Assembly: GCA_947561395.2 (NCBI GenBank)
Contig: OX387184.1
Location: 57,161,197 to 57,225,196, forward strand
Origin: Buxus sempervirens
Taxonomy: Eukaryota; Streptophyta; Magnoliopsida; Buxales; Buxaceae
Reading direction: 5' to 3'
DNA length: 64,000 nucleotides
Shown here: in pieces, positions 56,517 to 64,000 of the stretch
How positions within the stretch are numbered: the stretch's first letter is position 1
Layout: each line of letters begins with the position of its first letter
Program-made: the position numbers and the translations under genes
Notes under the pieces: model-generated
What the model was told of the DNA's origin: nothing
Database searches by the model: none
The model's input: only the letters and a program-made list of their open reading frames with translations

Positions 56517-57760
56517 GACGGCTCTTTTTTGATTAAGCATGAATTTTTTGTATGATATGTTGTTTGAACTTAACAAGACAAGAATTTGAAATTAAAGAAT
56601 TAATTCCTTCCAAATAGGGCAACTCGGTCTCCGGCAGACCATCTCTTTTCATTAATTACAATACACCTGGTCGCTGCGACCACCCAATCTCTTTTAATTG
56701 CATCTCTCTCATTGAGATCATGAAACCCAGAAAATGTTCAAAACACCCAAGACTTTGAGCTCAGATACACCCATCTGCATCTCATCGAGATCATACGGTC
56801 CAACCTGTTGGGGCACCAAAGCCGCCAGTGATTAAACCAGAGATTGGTGGATGATCATCCTGGCATAGCATACCCCAAGTAGAGGCGCTGAAGTCAATGG
56901 TGATTAAACCAACGACTAGCTAAGGCACGCCCAGGTATCATTAGCCGAAGTTTTGGGGCACTAAAGCCGCCAGTGATTAAACTGGAGATTGGTGGAGGAT
57001 CGTCCTGGCATAGCATACCCCAAGTAGAGGCGCCGAAGTCAATGGTGATTAAACCAACTACTAGTTAAGGCACGCCCAGGTATCACTAGACGAAGTTTTG
57101 GGACACTGAAGCTGCCGGTGATTAAACCGGAGATTGGTGGAGGATTGTCCTGGCATAGCCTTCCCCTCACGAGGCGCTGATTAAGGCACGCCCGGGAACT
57201 ACTAGCCGAAGTTAGGCGTCGACGCCGTCAGTGGATAAACTAGAGATTGGCTGAGGTATGCCTGGGTGCTGCTTTTCAGCTCATCCGCTGTGGAGACCCT
57301 ACATGGTCCATGTGCGCAGGGTGAAATCGCGGCATGGGAAAGTTTGGAGTCGCCACCACCTGATGGGGTGCAGGCGGACACCTTGGTGCCTAATCTTGTC
57401 TATTGGTCTGGTCTGCGGCTTGAGATTTTAAGAAAGGTCTCGGTTGTGGTCTGGGGAAGTCCGTAGACACCCCAAATCACCCTGTCGGATGACGGGTCCC
57501 GTGGGTTCCTTGGTTTGAGTCGACTTACTTCGGTCTCACCCGATTCATAATCCGGCATGTAGTTCAGTTAAGTCTGGCGGGACCACCTGAGTGGTGTGGG
57601 TCCCTTTAATTGATTTTATCTTGCTTAATTTAGGTGATCTGAGTCTGACTGGGTGGGCCCCGTTGGAAGGTCCATGGTGTCCTTGGTGGGCTTGAGTAAG
57701 CCCACATGTCCCCTCTGGGCCTCTATCTAAGCCTATGAGGCCCTTTGGGTTCAATTTTGA
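56517..57760. repeat. Unclassified repeat: 145-bp tandem units and LTR-retroelement-like sequence
   Basis: No gene. Three tandem units with a period of 145 bp (56808-56952, 56953-57097, 57098 to about 57210, the last shorter) and a degenerate fourth (57211-57270). Each contains a GCCGCCAGTGATTAAAC phrase, GAGATTGGTGGA, CCTGGCATAGC and AAGGCACGCCC. Downstream at 57344-57355 is TTGGAGTCGCCA, whose reverse complement starts TGGCGACTCC, resembling the tRNA-Arg primer-binding site used by Tat/Ogre-type Gypsy elements. The segment replaces what lies between block 3's intron copy and its hAT copy. Confidence 0.6.
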
Positions 57761-57772
57761 AAGGGGGAGGGG

Positions 57773-58575
57773 TAGGGGTGCTTATTGGGCCATGCTAGCC
57801 CGAGCCTGGCACGGCCTGGGCACGCCTGTGGGCCAAGCCCGGCACTGTAGACGTGCCCCATTAAGTCCCAAAAAATTGATTTTTTGGGATTTTTTTGACA
57901 GTTTTACCCCCTCAACAGCCATATAATACTAATATTTGGGGGGTATGCTTGTAATTGATTGTAAATGACAATTTATACCCTTCCAACTGCCTAATAACAG
58001 TCATATTGGAGGGTAGAGGTGATAAAAACCCAGTTTTGGTTTTCTATAAATAGTCTAACCCTTCCCACTCCAAACCACATCTCTTCTACAATCTCTTACT
58101 CTCTTCTACAATCTCTCTTGCTCTCTTTTAAATTGTTCAAGCATCAAAAGTGACTGCCAACCTAGTTGGGATGTGCTTATACTATAGTGATGCGGTATTA
58201 TTTTGCAATTGTATAATGTATCACTAATGCAAAGTTGTACTTGTACTTGCAAGAATTAATTTATTTACATTTTTTGAGCAAAATCTATCTTATTATGTGT
58301 CAAACAATTTTGTGAATTTTTGAGAATTTTTTTAGAATTTTTTGGAAAATTTTTTCCTATTTTATGGATTTTTTCTTGAATTTTTTTAAAAAAATAGGGC
58401 CCAACCCTTTGGCCAGGCAACGGCCCGGCGTGCCAGGCCTGTCACGGCACTGCCCAGCCTCGAGTGTGCCAGGGGCTGGGCCGTGCCGGGGTATTCGGCC
58501 CGCGGCCCACGTGGCCTGCCTAGCACGCCCCAGTCGTGCCTGGGCTGTGCCGGGCTGGCACGCTGAGCACCCCTA
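57773..58575 (+). mobile_element. Non-autonomous hAT element, copy 3 (803 bp)
   Basis: Same ends and the same GGGAGGGG flanks (57765-57772, 58576-58583). Closest to copy 1. The homology with the other blocks starts only about 12 bp left of this element. Confidence 0.8.
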
Positions 58576-59000
58576 GGGAGGGGGGAGGTAAGCTCATTTG
58601 TATAATTATGGAAGAGAATAAATAGCTGTATTTTTTAAAGAAAGGACTGGAGTACTAGTGGTTTAGAGTTGAAAGTGTTGTCATTAATTTTCCATTTGGC
58701 AAGGTTAATACTAAAGTTCTGGGAAGTTTTATCTTATGATTTTGCAAAGGAGAATGTGCTTGTGTCCTATTGTATAACTATAACTATATAACAATACCAT
58801 TCCATTAATTTAGAAAAAATGGATGATTTTTGCTAGTTGAAACTTCTCATTTATTAACTCGAAAGTTGGTTGTAAGATGTTTTTTTTTTCCCAAATAATA
58901 TCCTATTTTTTACTGTTTTATGGCACAATAAATTTTAAAAAGTATTTTTTTCCTCGTAGTTATTATGAAGTCCTTGCTCAACCAGTCATTTCTTTGGTAG

Positions 59001-59028
59001 CCCGTGCATGGCACGGGGTTTTTGCTAG
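59001..59028 (+). mobile_element. Helitron 3' terminus, family 2, copy 3
   Basis: Same hairpin, spacer and CTAG as at 21282-21309, followed by host T. Confidence 0.75.
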
Positions 59029-60083
59029 TATTTCAGAAAACAAATGAACCATCGCCTATTTTTCACTGAAAATCACCTTTCCCCTATTCTAACAAAGGAA
59101 CGCAACAGTCCGCTATTGATTGTTTTTAAGCCTATCTATAATGACCTTTCATAAACCAATTCACTTCCTATTCTATTAGTCTACACCGTTCAACACACAG
59201 TGGCAAATATTTGTGACCTCTCTGCTTACTTGAAGTAGAGGGAAAGAAGATTTATAGATATGGGCAAAAAGGAATAGGCTTCAAAGACTTGGAGAAAGGT
59301 GTAGAACTGATTAAGAGATCATAATTAGAAGATGCAAATTAAACTAGTTAACATTGCTTTATCACTCCCCCACCAATTCACGTGTGTCTTGTTCCCCAGC
59401 ATTTGTTTTAACTCAAGGTTATGAGTTTGGATAATGGAGAAAATACATGTTATCATGGAGTAGTTGTTGTTCCTTTCATCTGCTAGAGGTTCATAAAACT
59501 GTTCGTGGTTCTTTCATCTGCTACCAAGTATCAGTATATAAAATCACCTGGCATTGGAAAAAAAAAAGGCAGAGAAAGCAGATTGAAAGAATGAAAATTA
59601 AAATGCATCCTAGGATGCTAATAGTTAATACAAATTTCTCCCTATTAGGTTCTTCATTTTAGTCATTTTCCAAGAACTAATTCATCGGAGTTAAATTGAT
59701 AGTAGGGCAACGCGACGGATATCGGGATCACCGGCGGAGGCATGATCAACGGTATCGGATCAAAGTTCGACGATTCTCTAGTGCCGGAATGTTATAATTT
59801 GGCGTGTTAGATGGATGATGAGTAGTTAACTTGCTCTTGTTCTCACTTTCAGCCTTTTTGAAAGGAGAAATGAAAAAGAAAAACAGTCCAAATGCGTAGA
59901 CAACATACTGTATTAACCATTAAACCACCACTGCAAGTTTTATATCACCAAAAAAAAACACTTACTCTGCTCAACAGCAGGATTCAGAGCCAAAGGAAAC
60001 TTAAAGATCATAGGCACATATATACATATAGCTAGCCACAGATACTAACAGATCAGAGTTTCAAACCTAGCTTTCTTTAATGT

Positions 60084-60377
60084 TTATTTTTTACGTAAAG
60101 AACGAAAATATCCTTTTGGGTCGTCTTCAAAGCCACTTCTGGGTATGTGGTCACCCGACCTACCCGGAGCTTTCATCATCTTCACATCAGTCTTTGATTC
60201 AGAACGATATAAACGCCAGGCCACGGCTACCACGGCTGCCACGGCTGCCACTCTAGCTGCTTTCAGAAATAAACGCCAGGCAACGGCTGCCACTATAGCT
60301 GCCACTCCAGCTGCTTTCAGTATGCCATCCTTCTTCCAACCAGCATCTCCTCCTCCCTTCCCATCATAAGAAGCCAT
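60084..60377 (-). CDS. Small alanine-rich membrane-protein gene, copy F (promoter lost)
   Basis: 97 codons, the longest member: MASYDGKGGGDAGWKKDGIL, AAGVAAIVAAVAWRLFLKAA, RVAAVAAVVAVAWRLYRSES, DVKMMKAPGRSGDHIPRSG and YFRSLRKK. It has two hydrophobic modules like copy D. The Copia LTR starts only 6 bp upstream of the ATG and removes the TATA box and leader, so transcription would have to start in the LTR or not at all. The coding frame is undamaged. Confidence 0.45.
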   Translation of the reverse strand: MASYDGKGGGDAGWKKDGILKAAGVAAIVAAVAWRLFLKAARVAAVAAVVAVAWRLYRSESKTDVKMMKAPGRSGDHIPRSGFEDDPKGYFRSLRKK

Positions 60378-60383
60378 CAGTTC

Positions 60384-60584
60384 TGTCGAGGATCAAGCTA
60401 CAGATCCTCAGCCTTAATTCAAGGCTTTCCATTTGTATTCATTCTGTCCCATAATTGTAGCCTAGATTTCATCTTGATTGATTCTTTCCAATCAATTGTA
60501 ATTACCATATTCAAACATGTAATTGTGCATATATAAATGAAATCAATTCACCACAAAGGTGTGGTGGTTTTTCAAACATTCTCA
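60384..60584 (+). repeat. 5' LTR of the Copia element (201 bp)
   Basis: Begins TGTCGAGG and ends TTCTCA. A TATA-like CATATATAAATG lies near 60528. The short length fits the Ale/Retrofit group. Confidence 0.85.
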
Positions 60585-60596
60585 TGGTATTAGAGC
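60585..60596 (+). other. Primer-binding site (initiator tRNA-Met)
   Basis: TGGTATTAGAGC directly follows the LTR and differs by one base from the usual TGGTATCAGAGC. Confidence 0.85.
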
Positions 60597-60638
60597 CATA
60601 CGGATTAACATCCATCTCTTGATCCTTTCTCCCCTCCC

Positions 60639-61853
60639 ATGGCTGCTGAACCCTCCTCTACCCTTCTTCCCTTCAACACTCTCATCCACATGGTTACCAT
60701 CAAGCTATCCTCCTCCAACTATCTCCTATGGAAGGGTCAATTGCTTCCCCTTCTAGAAAGTCAAGACCTAATCGGCTATGTGGATGGCACTATAGAAACC
60801 CCACCCCGTTTCACCCTGGAAAACCCTCAGACACCAAACATCAAGCATGTGGCATGGAAACATACCGATCAACGCCTTCTCAGTCTTCTATTGTCCTCTC
60901 TCACAGAGGAAGCAATGGCTGAAGTAATCGGCCTCTCCACTTCGCGTGAGGTGTGGGTTGCCTTAGAGAACACTTTCAGTCACCGCTCCAAAGCCCGTGA
61001 AATCCGTCTCAAGGATGACCTGGAACTGATGAAACGCGGCACCCGATCTGTCTCCGAGTACGCTCGTGCCTTCAAAGCTATCTGTGATCAACTACATGCC
61101 ATCGGACGACCTGTTGACGGCACTGACAAAGTGCACTGGTTTCTTTGCGGACTTGGATCGGAGTTCTCAAGCTTCTCCACGACTCAAATGGCCCTCACCA
61201 CTTTGCCCTGTTTTGCTGATCTTGTACCAAAAGCAGAAAGTTTTGAGCTGTTTCAAAGATCCTTGGAGCCGGCTACACCATCCCCTGCAGCGTTCGCCGC
61301 CAGCACTCACAATACAGCGAAGTCGAATCAGCGAGGCTTCTCTTCCCGCAATCACCATCCTCGGACTGCCGGCCATGGACGAGGACAGGGCTGCTCCTCT
61401 GGCAGACGAACCCCTCGTTGCCAAATTTGTCGAGTGGAAGGTCACTATGCCGACCGGTGCCGGCAACGGTATGAACGCCATGGTCATACCCCCGAAGCTC
61501 ACCTCGCCGAAGCCTTTCATTCCTCGTGCTCCCTTTCTGGAAATGAAGTCTCAGATTGGTTTATAGACACAGGGGAATCGGCTCATATGACTCCCAGCGA
61601 ATCCTGCTTGGATCAGTCCACTTCTTATACGGGTAAGGATTGCGTTATTGTCGGGAATGGTGCATCTCTACCCATTACCCACACCGGTAACCTTTCTCAA
61701 TCCCCTGATCTTCAACTGTTAGATGTTCTAGTTGTCCCTCATATCACTAAAAACCTTTTGTCTGTTAGTAAATTAACATCTGATTTCCCTTATCTGTCAC
61801 ATTTACTAACAATTCTTTCATTGTTCAGAATCGCCAAACGGGAAGCGTGGTAG
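60639..61853 (+). pseudogene. Copia gag and start of protease
   Basis: 404-codon frame: the gag core (VTIKLSSSNYLLWKGQLLPL, then REVWVALENTFSHRSKAREI and VSEYARAFKAICDQL), a CCHC knuckle CQICRVEGHYADRC from about residue 261, and a protease with WFIDTGESAHMT (Asp about 310). The usual DTGA is DTGE here, a change next to the catalytic residue that probably harms activity. After NLLSVSKLTSDFP a 1-bp deletion near 61800 throws the frame off. Confidence 0.9.
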
Positions 61854-62733
61854 CAACCGGTAAACGAGATGGCGGCCTATATGTGCTAGAACGTGGAAAT
61901 TCAGCTTTAGTTTCTGTTCTCAAAAATAAGTCTCTTCATGCTTCATATGATCTCTGGCATGCTCGTCTTGGCCATGTGAATCATTCTGTTATTTCTTTTC
62001 TAAATAAAAAAGGACAGCTTCATCTTACTTCATTATTGCCATCTCCAATGTTATGTAGTACCTGTCACATTGCAAAGAGCCATCGTTTGCCCTATTCTCG
62101 TAATGAACATCGATCGTCAAAGGTGTTAGACCTCATTCATTGTGATTTATGGGGCCCATCTCCTGTAAAGTCAACTTCGGGTTTTGCATACTACGCTTTA
62201 TTTATTGATGATTATTCCCGATTCACTTGGCTTTACCCATTGAAATTGAAATCTGATTTTTTTCGTACCTTTATTCAATTTCAAAATTTGTGGAGAATCA
62301 ACATTCTACTCGTATCAAGGTTTTTCAAAGTGACGGTGGTACAGAATTCACCAATAACTGCTTTAAAGCACACCTTAGTACCTCTGGCATCCATCATCAA
62401 CTCTCTTGCCCATATACACCGGCACAAAACGGTCGTGCAGAAAGGAAACATCGTCATGTAACTGAAACAGGTCTTGCCCTCCTTTTTCACTCTCACATTC
62501 CCACTCCTTTTTGGGTTGATGCCTTTAGCACTGCGTCTTACATCATCAACCGGTTGCCCACACCACTTCTCGGAGGTAAGTCACCATTTGAGCTTCTGTA
62601 TGGTTCCACTCCTAATTATGAAAACTTTCATCCATTTGGTTGTCGTGTTTATCCTTGTTTACGTGATTACATGACTAACAAGTTCTCCCCTCGTAGCATT
62701 CCTTGCATTTTTATGGGTTATAATTCATCTTAA
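61847..62733 (+). pseudogene. Copia integrase, frameshifted
   Basis: Two overlapping frames. The first (to about 62290) holds the HHCC finger (WHARLGHVNHS...CSTCHIAKSHRLP) and the first catalytic Asp (DLWGPSP), then FIDDYSRFTWLYPL. A 1-bp loss near 62290 moves on to the second frame with FQSDGGTEFTN (second Asp) and CPYTPAQNGRAERKHRH (Glu). The second frame ends at 62733 after CIFMGYNSS, where another small indel occurs. Confidence 0.9.
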
Positions 62734-62734
62734 T

Positions 62735-64000
62735 TATAAAGGTTTTCGTTGTCTTGACCCCACCACCTCCAAACTCTATGTCACCCGCCATGCCCAATTT
62801 GATGAAAACAATTTTCCTTTTCACAATACTTCTCAAGCTCAACCAATACCCTCTCTTCAAATCTCAAATTTCTTGGAACCCAGTCTTCCTCTCATAAACA
62901 TGCCTCCACCATCCCCTGCACCACCCTCCCAACACATTCCGCAATCTGGATCCACCTCGTGTATTATTTGTACTGATTCAATGGATGAGTCTATGCAGGT
63001 AGCTAATTCTCCTACAGGTCCATCTCTGTCACAATCGGACTTCAGGCCGACTTCTCCGGAACTTGTCACTGAGTTACCCCTTGTTGATCACACTCCCACT
63101 GAAGCTGCCCCATTGGGTTCTCATCCCATGCTCACAAGAGCCAAAGCAGGTATCTTCAAAACACGTCACCCGGCACATCTCGGACTTGTGGGTTCCTCTG
63201 GGCTTCTTTCTGCTCTTCTTGCTTCCACTGAGCCTAAAGGTTTCAAATCTGCTGCTAAAAATCCTGCTTGGCTCGCTGCCATGGATGAAGAAGTTCAAGC
63301 GCTGCAACACAATCGTACCTGGACTTTGGTTCCTCGACCCACCAACACCAACATTGTGGGTTCCAAATGGGTGTTTCGAACCAAATATTTGCCTGACGGA
63401 TCTATTGATCGTCTCAAAGCCCGTCTGGTTGCAAAAGGATACACACAGGTACCTGGTCTAGACTACACTGACACTTTTAGTCCTGTCATCAAGGCTACCA
63501 CAATCCGTGTTGTCCTCTCTCTTGCTGTGACCAACAAATGGCCCCTTCGTCAACTGGATGTCAAAAATGCGTTTCTCAATGGGCATCTCACTGAATCTGT
63601 TTACATGGAGCAGCCCCCTGGGTATATTGATCCTCACTTTCCTCATCATGTCTGTCAGTTGCAGAAAGCTCTCTATGGTCTTAAGCAAGCTCCTCGTGCT
63701 TGGTTTCAGCGCCTCAGCTCTTTTCTCATCCAACTTGGTTTTGTTTGCAGTCGTGCAAACCCCTCATTATTTGTTTTTCATAAGCAGTCTGACATACTTT
63801 ATCTGCTTCTCTATGTTGATGACATCATTCTTACAGGCAACAACTTATCTCTCCTTGCCAGTTTTACATGCAAACTTAATTCTGAGTTTGCCACTAAGGA
63901 TTTGGGTTCTCTCAGTTACTTTCTTGGTCTTGAAGCTACGCCTACCTCTGACGGCCTCTTCATCAGTCAGCTCAAATATGCACGGGATATTCTTACCCGA
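62735..64000 (+). pseudogene. Copia linker and reverse transcriptase, open to the window end
   Basis: After the third frame break the frame is open for at least 420 codons: a Pro/Ser-rich linker, then PAWLAAMDEEVQALQHNRTW, LKARLVAKGYTQVPGLDY, QLDVKNAFLNGHLTESVYME, LYGLKQAPRAWFQRL, the catalytic YVDDIILTG (about 63812) and KDLGSLSYFLGLEA. It continues beyond 64000 toward RNase H. The RT itself shows no visible damage. Confidence 0.93.

Larger units (their letters stand above)
58576..60383. repeat. Block 3, copy F of the exon-3-deleted repeat
   Basis: Matches 20857-22318 then 40073-42393 (insertions aside) and 52962-54491. It ends at the Copia LTR. Confidence 0.88.
60384..64000 (+). mobile_element. 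Copia LTR retrotransposon (Ale/Retrofit-like), runs past the window end
   Basis: Insertion point AGTTC (60379-60383, expected left target duplication) is followed by a TG...CA LTR, a primer-binding site, then gag-PR-INT-RT in Copia order. Three frame breaks (about 61800, 62290 and 62730) make it non-autonomous. The RNase H part and the 3' LTR are outside the window. Confidence 0.93.

Overview
This is nuclear DNA from a flowering plant, most likely a woody eudicot. The evidence is intron-bearing nuclear genes (one with a chloroplast transit peptide), plant-type LTR retrotransposons (Tekay-like Gypsy, Ale/Retrofit-like Copia), L1-type LINEs, CACTA, hAT and PIF/Harbinger elements, and two Helitron families. 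I cannot name the species.

Host genes. The gene-bearing part is about 7.8-19 kb. A single-exon gene on the minus strand (7864-9663) encodes splicing factor PRP17/CDC40. It diverges from a three-exon gene on the plus strand (exons 10720-11136, 11743-11907, 17766-18086) that I assign, from family memory, to the photosystem I assembly factor PSA3. The roughly 1.06 kb between the two starts holds a 424-bp Tourist-like MITE. Downstream and convergent is a small alanine-rich putative membrane-protein gene of unknown function. Five paralogues of it lie in the window, at 18821-19067, 42142-42393, 48214-48456, 54204-54485 and 60084-60377. The far left end may hold the last exon of another gene.

Segmental duplication. 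From 15 kb to 60.4 kb the window is a nested duplication. Block 1 is 16374-22318 plus 40073-42870. It holds PSA3 exon 3, small gene A, a hAT element, a Helitron end, an exon-3-deleted partial repeat and small gene B2. Block 2 (45866-55394) repeats that order with gene copies C and D. Block 3 (55395-60383) is partial: a copy of PSA3 intron 2, an unrelated tandem-repeat/LTR-like segment, and small gene F. Each block then received different insertions, and the sister blocks serve as empty-site controls.

Insertions. (1) A 17.75-kb minus-strand Helitron (22319-40072) has a TC 5' end, a 7-bp hairpin and a CTAG 3' end, and sits between A and T. It carries RPA-like exon remnants, a PDR/ABCG transporter fragment and a ribosomal protein L11 fragment. 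(2) Inside it is a 9-kb Tekay-like Gypsy element (29230-38218, TSD ACTGC) with strikingly unequal LTRs, and a CACTA MITE sits in its 3' LTR. (3) A 5'-truncated LINE (40087-42083) has a 17-bp TSD that overlaps the Helitron terminus. (4) A 2.85-kb CACTA element (48759-51607, TSD ACT) carries the promoter and first exons of a xyloglucan endotransglucosylase/hydrolase gene. (5) A decayed CACTA transposase fragment lies inside a decayed Copia fragment (43.6-45.9 kb). (6) A frameshifted Copia element (60384 to the window end) landed 6 bp upstream of the start codon of small gene F.

The strongest candidates for something undescribed are the five-copy small alanine-rich gene family carried through these blocks, the gene-fragment-carrying Helitron and CACTA elements with internal empty-site proof, and the duplicated terminal exon of the PSA3-like gene.
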